DNA of 32,292 nt from CBDHFQ01 sp965262565 (GCA_965262565.1 CBDHFQ010000016.1:1-32292); one strand, 5' to 3'; positions 18,755 through 26,736 are shown, counted from the first letter of the stretch. Notes: generated by a model not told the origin, from the sequence alone. Program-made: numbers and translations.

Positions 18755-18838
18755 GACAAAGTAGGGTTAAAAATTTACGGTTTATGGTTGCTTTTACTTA
18801 AATACAGACAAATTCCTTGTTAAAGAATCTTTAGTATC

Positions 18839-19002
18839 CTATGATACTTTCTCTTTAAGCGTTTTAATTAAAATTTGTTCTTCTTTTTGCTTGAAGTATA
18901 TTAAAATTTCTTCGTAACTCATTTTACTTAGCCCGCCTCTTTGTTGCCGCATAAAACCCACCACATCAATATCTTTCTTTGGTTGTCATAGAAGTAAATT
19001 CT
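18839..19002 (-). pseudogene. Short degraded coding remnant, unknown family
   Basis: The minus strand reads RIYFYDNQRK, then after a one-base shift KDIDVVGFMRQQRGGLSK, then MSYEEILIYFKQKEEQILIK, and stops at 18839. The RIYFYDN start faintly recalls RelE/HigB-type toxins, but the match is too short to name. It has no proper start codon and is cut off upstream by the ygiQ promoter. Confidence 0.3.
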
Positions 19003-19053
19003 TGGAACAAGACATTATATAAGCATTTCCTTATATCAAAATCAAATTTTCTT

Positions 19054-19061
19054 TACCTTTG
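19054..19061 (+). promoter_or_regulatory. Bacteroidota -7 box (TACCTTTG) immediately before ygiQ
   Basis: TACCTTTG fits the TAnnTTTG consensus exactly and ends three bases before the ATG at 19065. Transcription would start at or next to the start codon, giving a leaderless or near-leaderless mRNA. No clear -33 TTG was found at the usual distance. Confidence 0.55.
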
Positions 19062-19064
19062 CAT

Positions 19065-20951
19065 ATGCAACAGAAGCAAGCTACGACAGATCGGCCCATT
19101 ACTGATTGGCTGCCTATTACAGTGAAGGAGGTAGAAAAAAGAGGATGGGAAGAATTAGATGTGATTCTGATTTCAGGAGATGCCTATGTGGATCATCCGG
19201 CCTTCGGTCCTGCGGTGATAGGTAGAATCCTGGAACATGCAGGATATAAAGTAGCTTTGATTCCACAGCCCAATTGGCAGGACGACCTACGAGACTTCAA
19301 AAAGTTCGGTCGACCGAGATTATTTTTTGGCGTCACTTCTGGTTGTATGGACTCAATGGTCAACCACTATACGGCCAACAAGCGTAAAAGGAATTCAGAT
19401 GCTTATACACCTGGAGGAAAAGCGGGATTCCGGCCGGATTATGCCGTAAATGTATACTGTAACATTCTTAAAGAGTTATATCCCGATGTAGATGTATTGA
19501 TTGGCGGGATTGAAGCGTCGTTGAGAAGAGTAACGCATTATGATTATTGGGCCAATAAGTTGTTCCCTAATATATTGGAGAGCAGCAAAGCGGATATGTT
19601 GGTGTATGGAATGGGAGAACAATCACTGAGGGACATCCTTACCTTAGCTGATAAAGGCACTCCCCTTTCAGCCATGCGAACCATTCCTCAAACCGCTTTC
19701 CAGGTTAATGAAGGGGAAAAGATACCTCAAGCCGACCATTGGAAGGATGTAGAAATATACTCACATGAAGTGTGTTTGCGGAATAAAATCAAATTCGCTT
19801 CCAACTTTAAGATTGTTGAGCAAGAATCTAATAAGGTACAGGCTCGCCGCATTGTCCAAAAAGTAGGAAAGAAAAAGCTGATCATCAATCCTCCTTTTCC
19901 TCCTATGAGCGAAGCCATGATCGATCAGTCCTTCGATTTGCCCTATACCCGTCTTCCCCACCCTAAATACCAAAAAAGGGGGACTATTCCAGCTTTTGAG
20001 ATGATCAAGTTCTCCATCAATATGCATAGAGGGTGTTTTGGCGGTTGTAGTTTTTGTACCATTTCAGCGCATCAAGGGAAATTCATCGCTTCCCGCTCCG
20101 AGAAATCTATTTTGAAAGAAGTAGATGCCGTTACGAAGATGCCTGATTTTAAAGGATATATCAGCGACCTGGGGGGGCCTTCAGCGAATATGTATAAGAT
20201 GAAAGGAAAAGTACAGGAAATATGTGATCGTTGTACCGCTCCTTCCTGTATCCATCCGGTAGTGTGTCATAATCTGGATACCAGCCACGCTCCATTGACA
20301 GAGATTTATCAAAAAGCCTCTGCTCATCCCAACGTAAAAAAAGCCTTCGTGAGTAGCGGCATCCGTTACGACTTATTGGTCCCAGAATATAATAAAGTGG
20401 GCGACCCCGAAGATATGGAGAAGTATATGGACAATTTAGTGGAGAATCATGTAGCGGGAAGGTTGAAAGTAGCTCCAGAACACACCTCCGATCAAACGCT
20501 TAGGATCATGCGTAAACCTTCTTTTAAGTTTTTCCACAAATTCAAAGAGCGATTTGATCGATTAAATAAGAAGCACCATAAAGACCAGCCCCTTATTCCC
20601 TATTTTATCTCCAGCCATCCGGGATGTGAAGAAGTAGATATGGCCAATCTCGCTTGCGAAACCAAGGATATGGGTTTTCAATTGGAGCAGGTTCAAGGTT
20701 TTACTCCTACTCCCATGACCGTAGCTACCATCATCTACTATGCAGGAGTTCATCCCTATACCTTAAAACCCGTCTATACGGCTAAAACAGATAAAGAGAA
20801 GCGAAATCAACATCTGTTTTTCTTTTGGTATAAGAAGGAAAATCGTCAACGTATTGCAGATAAACTGAGAAATTGGGGAAGGACGGATATGATGGAAAAA
20901 TTGTTGGGGAAAAGTAAAGAGAATAAGAAAAGGATGAAAAAAAGACGATAA
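19065..20951 (+). CDS. YgiQ family radical SAM protein
   Basis: 628 residues from the ATG at 19065; the frame also opens at a TTG two codons earlier, inside the promoter box, which I reject. Domain order is the YgiQ N-terminal B12-binding-like region (LISGDAYVDHPAFGPAVIGR), then the radical SAM core with the cluster motif CFGGCSFC after NMHRG. A second Cys-rich segment (CDRCTAPSCIHPVVC) is characteristic of the family, and EQVQGFTPTPMT follows towards the C-terminus. The C-terminal end is strongly basic (Lys/Arg). The protein should bind a 4Fe-4S cluster and cleave S-adenosylmethionine, but the substrate of YgiQ is unknown. It is a single-gene unit. Confidence 0.93.
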   Translation: MQQKQATTDRPITDWLPITVKEVEKRGWEELDVILISGDAYVDHPAFGPAVIGRILEHAGYKVALIPQPNWQDDLRDFKKFGRPRLFFGVTSGCMDSMVNHYTANKRKRNSDAYTPGGKAGFRPDYAVNVYCNILKELYPDVDVLIGGIEASLRRVTHYDYWANKLFPNILESSKADMLVYGMGEQSLRDILTLADKGTPLSAMRTIPQTAFQVNEGEKIPQADHWKDVEIYSHEVCLRNKIKFASNFKIVEQESNKVQARRIVQKVGKKKLIINPPFPPMSEAMIDQSFDLPYTRLPHPKYQKRGTIPAFEMIKFSINMHRGCFGGCSFCTISAHQGKFIASRSEKSILKEVDAVTKMPDFKGYISDLGGPSANMYKMKGKVQEICDRCTAPSCIHPVVCHNLDTSHAPLTEIYQKASAHPNVKKAFVSSGIRYDLLVPEYNKVGDPEDMEKYMDNLVENHVAGRLKVAPEHTSDQTLRIMRKPSFKFFHKFKERFDRLNKKHHKDQPLIPYFISSHPGCEEVDMANLACETKDMGFQLEQVQGFTPTPMTVATIIYYAGVHPYTLKPVYTAKTDKEKRNQHLFFFWYKKENRQRIADKLRNWGRTDMMEKLLGKSKENKKRMKKRR

Positions 20952-21332
20952 TCGGTATTAAAGAAATTGGATATCCTTAATACCATACTTATCACTAGCA
21001 ATGATGATAGAGTATAAGCAGTATTTACTAAAGTTGCAAGATATTTTCGAACGCAGACTGGATGATCGTATTGGAGGCCGATGAGGAAATCCTGATCCTG
21101 AAATTGAAAGATTTAATGACTATGCTTAGGTATACCTTGCAACAGAAGGAAATCGGGATGATGTGGGAGTTGGTGTTCTATCATCTGGCATAGGTTTATG
21201 ATAATGATTTTATACATAAAGTGAGCCAACCTCACCAACTGGCAGATGATGCCTTGGAATATGGATCAAGCATGCCTTTTCAGGTTTAGGTTAACATAAA
21301 TCTATCTCAAAAGCTTGCGAGCGTCAACCGGT
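20952..21332. other. Gap after ygiQ with possible decayed coding sequence
   Basis: 381 bases between convergent genes. A hairpin follows the ygiQ stop. From 21001 a short frame MMIEYKQYLLKLQDIFERRL is open for 27 codons. After it, peptides such as EADEEILILKLKDLM and HKVSQPHQLADDALEYG appear in other frames with stops between. This looks like a decayed small gene, but I cannot name it. Confidence 0.35.
20954..20984 (+). terminator. Hairpin after ygiQ
   Basis: GGTATTAA and TTAATACC form an 8-bp stem three bases after the ygiQ stop. No T-run follows, so its strength as a terminator is doubtful. Confidence 0.35.
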
Positions 21333-22916
21333 TTATTGAGGTAAGGATATATGGAAAGTCGCTCCTGTATCATCAGATTCTATCTCGATTTTTCCATGAT
21401 GCGCCTGGATGATCTGTTTTACAATAGCCAAACCTAAACCTGTTCCGTTTACTTTACCACTTGTTACAAAAGGATCAAATATTTTGGATTGGATTTCTTC
21501 TGGTATCCCTGGACCATTGTCTTTAATTTGTAGTTCGATTAATCCTACTTCTTGCCGCCCTTTGATCCACACGACCGGATCTGTTACTTCATGGGATTCC
21601 ATCGCTTCTATGGCATTATTCACTAAATTGACTACCACCCTTTTCATTTTTTTAGAATCTACCCTTCCGATTAATTCTGACGGAGTCTCTAACCTCAATT
21701 CCACCTTTTTTTCCTTATTATTCTGATTGACTTCCTCTAGAATGCCTTTTAAATAGGACGAAAGATTGATTTCTGTCCGAATAAGGTTAGCATTATTAAT
21801 ATAGTCTCTCACATCTGTAATAATATCCATAGCGTACTCAGTAGATTCCTGAATCATTGTCGCTAATTCTAATACATTTTCTACATCCTCAGGTTCATCT
21901 TTCAATAATTCTACGATAGATTGAACCGCACCTATAGGATTTTTAATATCATGCATTACCATCGTAATGGCCTGACCTATGGCAGATAACTTCTCTCTCT
22001 GCACTAGTTCTTCACTTAGTTCTGCATTTTTTATCGCGCGAATAGCATTTTCGATAAATAGATGAATCAAGTACATTTTTTCCTGATTCAGGAAGTCCCT
22101 TTTAAATGGAACCGTAAAAATGTAATACTGCTCCATCCTACAAACCAGAATTCCATCTATCGTATCAATTTTATTTTGTTGATTCGGATCAATCTGGCTT
22201 ATCTTTTCGAGCAATTTCTTGATCTGCATTCGGTCAATGCCAACACCAATTTTCGCTATTTCTTCAAAAATATTGTCATCATTGAGCCTTCCCAAAATAG
22301 CGTAGTCTGTACCTATATAGTCAGAAACCTGATGGAAAATATTAATCAGAAGGGTTTTTAACTTATCATTACCTACCCCAAGCCTTCCAATAATTTCCAG
22401 TAATTGCTCTAAACTCGTCAATCTTTGCCAATCGTGAACCCCTTTTGTCGCAATTTGGATAATCTCTTCCTGTACAAATGGTTTACTTAGATACCCTATA
22501 TCATACCCTGCCCTGATACTGATTTCATCTATAGATCTATCCGAATATGCAGTAATAAAAAATATTTGGACTTTAGGATCAATTTGTCTGATCTCTTCAC
22601 AGGTTTTGAGTCCGTCCCAGTCGGGCATTCTCATATCCAGAAAAATCACAGCATACGGTTCTTCATTTTCACATGCCACTCTCACTTTCTCTAACCCCGC
22701 TTTTCCATTATTAGCTTCTTCGAAAGTAAATTCTGGACGATATTTGATAGGTTCACTTTCTACTGTGGGTACGATCTCATCAAATAAATCGAACGCAGCA
22801 TCATTAAGATTAGAATGATCTTCTTTATTTGGGATGAGAATTTCTCTTATACTATCCCTCACGATCTCCTCGTCATCAATAACCAATACTCTGGTATTTT
22901 GTATCATGAATTTCAT
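21333..22916 (-). CDS. Receiver-first sensor histidine kinase of the PYP operon
   Basis: 527 residues. Residues 8-160 form a receiver domain: acidic Asp14/Asp15 in VIDDEE, phospho-acceptor Asp94 in FLDMRMPDWDG, Thr122 and Lys145 in LSKPF. It is longer than a normal receiver because about 40 residues (28-66) are inserted after the first helix, a feature of one known receiver subgroup. Residues about 165-295 are a linker with no named domain, perhaps GAF-like. The kinase follows: H-box with His322 in MVMHDIKNP, N-box NLVNNAIEAM, G1 DNGPGIP, F-box FDPFVTSG, G2 GTGLGLAI. It can receive a phosphate and phosphorylate another protein. No DNA-binding or other output domain is present. It is the third gene of the operon, 31 bp after the kinase stop. 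Confidence 0.9.
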   Translation of the reverse strand: MKFMIQNTRVLVIDDEEIVRDSIREILIPNKEDHSNLNDAAFDLFDEIVPTVESEPIKYRPEFTFEEANNGKAGLEKVRVACENEEPYAVIFLDMRMPDWDGLKTCEEIRQIDPKVQIFFITAYSDRSIDEISIRAGYDIGYLSKPFVQEEIIQIATKGVHDWQRLTSLEQLLEIIGRLGVGNDKLKTLLINIFHQVSDYIGTDYAILGRLNDDNIFEEIAKIGVGIDRMQIKKLLEKISQIDPNQQNKIDTIDGILVCRMEQYYIFTVPFKRDFLNQEKMYLIHLFIENAIRAIKNAELSEELVQREKLSAIGQAITMVMHDIKNPIGAVQSIVELLKDEPEDVENVLELATMIQESTEYAMDIITDVRDYINNANLIRTEINLSSYLKGILEEVNQNNKEKKVELRLETPSELIGRVDSKKMKRVVVNLVNNAIEAMESHEVTDPVVWIKGRQEVGLIELQIKDNGPGIPEEIQSKIFDPFVTSGKVNGTGLGLAIVKQIIQAHHGKIEIESDDTGATFHISLPQ

Positions 22917-22947
22917 ATTATTGTTAATTCAAATGATTTAATGTGAT

Positions 22948-24186
22948 TCAATTTCTGGTATAAGGTATCTCTATGGTGGTTATGGCTCCTTTTCCTATCC
23001 CCGTGCTTTCCATATGAATCTTTCCTTGATGGGAATCAATGATCTGTTTACAATTAAATAACCCGAACCCGCTTCCTTTATCTTTAGAAGTCATCCCCTT
23101 TTCAAAAAACCTGGATCCGGTTCCTTTTTCAAATCCGATGGCATTATCTTTTATCATTAATACCACCCTATTTTTTTCCGGAAGAATATTCAGGACAATG
23201 TCTAATTGCTTATTCCTTTTATCTTCTACTTTGTCAAAAGCTTCACCACTATTTTTTAAAATATTGATGAGTACCTGGATTAGGCGGGTTTCGTCTCCAC
23301 TAATTTTAGGTGCATCAATAGGAATTTGTTTGATAATCTTGATCCCCCGCTTTTCCAGATTGCGCCCCTGAATAGCAAGCGCATCTGTGATAATTTTTTG
23401 AAATTGAACTGGAGCCCTGTCTATTTTGGTGATTCCTTTTGCGTATTGTCGTTGGATGTTTAAGATATCCTGAATATGACTGGTCGTATCGTATAATTTA
23501 GATGAAATATGTGAATACCTCTCATGTTTTTTATCCAGGCTATCTTTTAAAGCAATAAGAAAATTTTTCAACGCATTTCCCTTTCCAGCTCCTAATACCT
23601 GATCCAGGGATTCTGATTTATTTTCAAATAATTTAATAAGTTTATCTAAATCGTTTAGCTCTCTCCAATTGAGGCTACCTGTAAGATTTGCCACTTCAGT
23701 TCCAAAAGCAGTAGCCGCATTACCGATATCGTGTAATATGCCAGAAGACATCTCTAACTTTCCCATTTGAAGTGCCACTGCTTCAGTCATTTCTTTTAGC
23801 TGATGTTCCGCTTCAATAATGTCCGACACTTCTTTAAAAGCATATTGGTAAATGTGATCGTTAAGTTTATTGATAGAAAAGGTTAAGTAATTCACCTTAT
23901 CAGTAGATTGATATTCTACCTTGATTCTTCTACTGGTGCAAATAATTCCATAATCCTGATCAAAAGACTCTATATCGCCTCTTAGGTTCTCATTAAAGTG
24001 CCCAATAATATCAAGTATGTTTATTCGATCGAATTCCCAATCAATAATGACAGGCGTAATAAACTGACCTGCAAAACCATTTATCATTAATATATTTCCC
24101 TTACTATCTGCTTTAACCAATCCAAAAGGACACTGATTCAAAAATGTTATTAGATGATTAAGCTCAAGTTGATTTTCCGCTTTCAT
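22948..24186 (-). CDS. PAS-type sensor histidine kinase with HDIGN H-box
   Basis: 412 residues without a signal peptide or membrane segment, so cytosolic. Residues about 10-120 have PAS-like layout (FGLVKADSKGNILMINGFA). A coiled linker leads to the H-box SGILHDIGNAATAFG with His152, which has HDIGN in place of the common HE(L/I)xNP. The ATPase has N-box INILKNSGEAF (307-317), DNAIGF (347-352), FFEKGMTSK and GSGFGLF (371-377). It lies 12 bp after the PYP-like gene and 31 bp before the receiver-kinase. The natural reading is that the light sensor protein controls this soluble kinase, which passes phosphate to the receiver of the next gene; this is inferred from gene order. Confidence 0.88.
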   Translation of the reverse strand: MKAENQLELNHLITFLNQCPFGLVKADSKGNILMINGFAGQFITPVIIDWEFDRINILDIIGHFNENLRGDIESFDQDYGIICTSRRIKVEYQSTDKVNYLTFSINKLNDHIYQYAFKEVSDIIEAEHQLKEMTEAVALQMGKLEMSSGILHDIGNAATAFGTEVANLTGSLNWRELNDLDKLIKLFENKSESLDQVLGAGKGNALKNFLIALKDSLDKKHERYSHISSKLYDTTSHIQDILNIQRQYAKGITKIDRAPVQFQKIITDALAIQGRNLEKRGIKIIKQIPIDAPKISGDETRLIQVLINILKNSGEAFDKVEDKRNKQLDIVLNILPEKNRVVLMIKDNAIGFEKGTGSRFFEKGMTSKDKGSGFGLFNCKQIIDSHQGKIHMESTGIGKGAITTIEIPYTRN

Positions 24187-24198
24187 AATGTTACAAAT

Positions 24199-24600
24199 TT
24201 AATGAGCACCATTTTTGGAGAAGTAGGATTGAGATCCATAACTAATGAGTAAATATTGATGTGTTTTTTGAGGATCAATAATTAAACGTAGAATAACTTT
24301 AGTAGGCTTTATTTGGTTGGTAAAGAGATAATTCAATTGCTCATCCCTTTTTTCAGCCTCCATATTATATTTGTCTGCGATCATAAAATTATTTGTACAA
24401 GGGGCGATTTGTGTAAAGTAATGTTTACCAACGACCTCCAGAGAAGAGAAATCTGATAGCTCAGATTCGTATTTGTTGTAAGCTGTTACTGTTCCATCCA
24501 TCTTCATTCTTACAATACCGAAATTAAAAGCATCTAGCCCTTCAATAGTAGCTTGATCTAGTACTTCCCTTATATTTGGCTCATCGAATGATATTTTCAT
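24199..24600 (-). CDS. Photoactive yellow protein (PYP) homologue
   Basis: 133 residues, a single PAS domain that aligns along its whole length with photoactive yellow protein. The FNFG, AYNKYESELS, VVGKHYFTQIAPCT and IKPTKV segments match FAFG, QYNAAEGDIT, VIGKNFFKDVAPCT and MTPTKV of the Halorhodospira protein. The cysteine that binds p-coumaric acid is present (Cys68, PYP Cys69), as are its two hydrogen-bond partners Tyr41 (Tyr42) and Glu45 (Glu46), and the PYP Tyr94 and Phe96 equivalents (Tyr91, Phe93). PYP Thr50 is Ser49 here, and the gating Arg52 is Phe51. The loop after the cysteine is two residues shorter. The genes that make the chromophore (tyrosine ammonia-lyase, p-coumaryl-CoA ligase) are not in this window. 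It leads a three-gene operon with two kinases. Confidence 0.87.
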   Translation of the reverse strand: MKISFDEPNIREVLDQATIEGLDAFNFGIVRMKMDGTVTAYNKYESELSDFSSLEVVGKHYFTQIAPCTNNFMIADKYNMEAEKRDEQLNYLFTNQIKPTKVILRLIIDPQKTHQYLLISYGSQSYFSKNGAH

Positions 24601-24809
24601 GCTTATTTCATTTTACACCCAAATGATAATTAATGTAATCTTAAGGGCAGTCCCAATATTGAACTATTCCTTACTGGTGTTTAATTTTAATTTTTTTGGA
24701 AAAAATGAGTGTTCATTTTTCCTATTTATGTAATTACCCTGTTCTGAATTTTTTAAAAAAAGCCCTTAAGTTGAATTGAAAGAAACAAATTTTATATCTT
24801 GATAATCAT
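24601..24809. promoter_or_regulatory. Divergent promoter region of the PYP operon and the methyltransferase gene
   Basis: Plus strand: a TTG in TTAAGTTGAATTG followed after about 21 bases by TATCTTG fits a Bacteroidota promoter, close before the ATG at 24810. The minus-strand promoter is less clear; ATCATTTG near the PYP start is one base away from the consensus. Confidence 0.4.
24698..24722. promoter_or_regulatory. Inverted repeat in the PYP promoter region
   Basis: GGAAAAAATGA, GTGT, TCATTTTTCC: arms of about ten bases with one unpaired A and a 4-base spacer, lying about 100 bases from each divergent start. It has the size of a dimeric regulator site, but could also be a chance AT-rich hairpin. 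Confidence 0.35.
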
Positions 24810-25265
24810 ATGAAAAAAACAAGAGCAGATTACTTTTATGTGTCGGGTCAATTGATACTTTTTGCTGCTTTTATCCTTGACCCGAACTGGGTTCAGCTAT
24901 CGATCCCCTTGTTGGTTCAGTGGTTGGGTTGGGGATTCGTTTTCATTGGAGGAGGAGTAATACTACTTGCCATGGCCCAACTCAACACGAATCTTACTCC
25001 CTACCCTTCTCCCAAACAATCTGCCACCCTTATTCAATCTGGATTATATCGATATATGCGTCATCCGATTTATTCGGGAATTCTCATGGCTTTCTTTGGC
25101 CTTGCGCTAACAAATGGATCCATCGTTCAAGCTATCATTGTGATCGCTTTGTATATATTGTTCTATTATAAATCTTCCTATGAGGAGCAGAGGTTGTTAG
25201 AAACATTTTCCGAATATGAGGCATATCGACAAAGAACGGGAAGATTTTTTCCAAGCTTATTCTGA
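24810..25265 (+). CDS. Isoprenylcysteine carboxyl methyltransferase family membrane protein
   Basis: 151 residues with four likely membrane segments: about 9-25, 34-58, 88-103 and 105-122. The SAM-binding signature of the ICMT/PEMT family is at the middle and end: GLYRYMRHPIYSG (residues about 73-85) and YEEQRLLETFSEYEAYRQRTGRF at the C-terminus. Bacterial members methylate small or lipid substrates, and the substrate here is unknown. It is divergent from the PYP operon; a role with it is possible but not shown. Confidence 0.85.
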   Translation: MKKTRADYFYVSGQLILFAAFILDPNWVQLSIPLLVQWLGWGFVFIGGGVILLAMAQLNTNLTPYPSPKQSATLIQSGLYRYMRHPIYSGILMAFFGLALTNGSIVQAIIVIALYILFYYKSSYEEQRLLETFSEYEAYRQRTGRFFPSLF

Positions 25266-25459
25266 ATTGAATGATAATGTTTTATTCATATTGCATATCT
25301 CTAGATGAGAGATATACTCATTTACAAATGATTACATTTTCTCCTATTTATATTTTATTCTTTATTTAATAGGGTTCATTTCTAATTTTTTCCCCCTATC
25401 ATAGCTCTTCGGATTGATAGATTTAATAAGAAATTTTCAATTTTACGTAATTATACTGT

Positions 25460-25467
25460 TACTTTTG
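25460..25467 (+). promoter_or_regulatory. -7 box (TACTTTTG) before the repeat protein
   Basis: Exact TAnnTTTG match 43 bases before the ATG at 25510. Transcription would start near 25472, which excludes the upstream TTG at 25414 as a start. Confidence 0.45.
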
Positions 25468-25509
25468 TTATCTGTTTGCATCTCAAGGTCAATACTAACC
25501 CTAATTTAT

Positions 25510-26544
25510 ATGACCATGCAAATGTTAACAAAACCACTTTTTCTTGCTTTAATGTTTTGGGTAGGAATTTCTATAACGATCGCTCAAACTCCCGGTGAAC
25601 CTGTCGATCCAGGAAGTATAGAAGCTCTTCCATTTGATGATTTACCTCCATCCGACGAAGTTGGTAAATGTTATGCAAAGTGTAAGGCACCAGATCAGTA
25701 TGCTGATGTAACTAAAAAAGTACTGGTAAAGGAGGAGGCCATGGACATTATCGTTACACCTGCAACATATACTAATAAAAACGAACGTGTATTGGTAAAA
25801 GAAGGAGGGGTAGATTATAAGGTTGTCCCCGCTACTTACAAAACGGTTATGGAAAAAGTACTGGTGGAACCTGAAAAGGTGATAAAACGTACCATTCCTG
25901 CTGAATACCGGACAGAAACTAACAAGGTACTAGTAAGTCCTGCAAGAGGAGAATGGGTAAGAAAACTGAAAGATCCTAATTGCTTCTCAGAAAATTCAGA
26001 GGATTGTTTTATCATGTGTTATGAAGAAGTGCCTGCGGAATATCGTACCGAGACCAAACAGGTGCTGGTAAAAGAGGCGCAAACCGTAGAAGACGTAATT
26101 CCTGCGAAATACGAAATGGTTGCTAAGCGGGTTATCGATCAACCAGCAAGGACAATAGAAGTACCAATTGAACCAGTATATGAAACGGTTACTAAAAAAG
26201 TATTAGTAAAAGCAGAACAAACTTCTGAACGAACCATCCCCGCAGTTTATCGTGATGTAACAGAACGTAAATTGGTGAAAAAAGGCGGTTATACTGTATG
26301 GACTGAAATTCTTTGTGCAGATCAAACCAGTACTCTAATCGTAAGAAGAGTTCAGGAAGCCTTAGGTGCCAGAGGTTACCAAGCAGGAGATATTGATGGA
26401 GTAATGGGAATAAAAACCCAAACAGCTATTAAACAGTATCAAATTGACAATAGATTACCTATAGGCCATTTGAATATCAAAACATTGGAGTCTTTAGGAT
26501 TACAGAAGTATTTGCCTGTTACTAAAAAGCTTACTTCCAGGTAA
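25510..26544 (+). CDS. Secreted repeat protein with C-terminal peptidoglycan-binding domain
   Basis: 344 residues from the ATG at 25510. A signal peptide (KPLFLALMFWVGISITIAQT) is followed by an acidic linker and a CYAKC pair. Then come eight units of a 23-residue repeat of the form Y-x5-K-V-L-V-K ... I/V-P-A-x, seven of them on exact 23-residue spacing apart from one 45-residue unit that holds an insert with three cysteines. The C-terminus is a PG_binding_1 domain (RRVQEALGARGYQAGDIDGVMG, then TQTAIKQYQ). The protein should sit in the periplasm or envelope, with the repeats as an extended beta-rich stalk anchored to peptidoglycan. The frame opens further upstream at a TTG (25414), which lies before the probable promoter. 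Confidence 0.82.
   Translation: MTMQMLTKPLFLALMFWVGISITIAQTPGEPVDPGSIEALPFDDLPPSDEVGKCYAKCKAPDQYADVTKKVLVKEEAMDIIVTPATYTNKNERVLVKEGGVDYKVVPATYKTVMEKVLVEPEKVIKRTIPAEYRTETNKVLVSPARGEWVRKLKDPNCFSENSEDCFIMCYEEVPAEYRTETKQVLVKEAQTVEDVIPAKYEMVAKRVIDQPARTIEVPIEPVYETVTKKVLVKAEQTSERTIPAVYRDVTERKLVKKGGYTVWTEILCADQTSTLIVRRVQEALGARGYQAGDIDGVMGIKTQTAIKQYQIDNRLPIGHLNIKTLESLGLQKYLPVTKKLTSR
25699..26325 (+). repeat. Tandem 23-codon protein repeats
   Basis: Unit starts (the Tyr codon) fall at 25699, 25768, 25837, 25906, 26041, 26110, 26179 and 26248, that is 69-bp steps except one 135-bp step. The DNA copies have diverged while the VLVK and PA-x-Y positions are kept, which points to selection on the protein. 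Confidence 0.8.
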
Positions 26545-26580
26545 TAGAATTATTCTCCGCAAGTTAATGTGGTTCTTAAA

Positions 26581-26617
26581 AAAGAAGGTACTTATTGAAA
26601 AGTACCTTCTTTTTTTG
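26581..26617. terminator. Bidirectional Rho-independent terminator
   Basis: A perfect 12-bp stem, AAGAAGGTACTT / AAGTACCTTCTT, with a 6-base loop, has A-runs on the left and T-runs on the right. It lies between the convergent repeat-protein gene and rtcB and can serve both strands. Confidence 0.85.
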
Positions 26618-26736
26618 CATAAAGCGCTATTTAAAGGATTCATCTATGACTTAAAAAGATAAATCAAGCAAAATAAACGAGCGCGTTACGATAAGCCAGA
26701 AGAATGTGTCCCAATGAGTAAATTACTTCTCTACTT

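Larger units (their letters stand above)
18755..19064. other. Divergent intergenic region with a remnant
   Basis: About 310 bases between the oligopeptidase and ygiQ starts. It carries both promoters, plus a short degraded coding segment on the minus strand at 18839-19002, listed separately. Confidence 0.5.
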
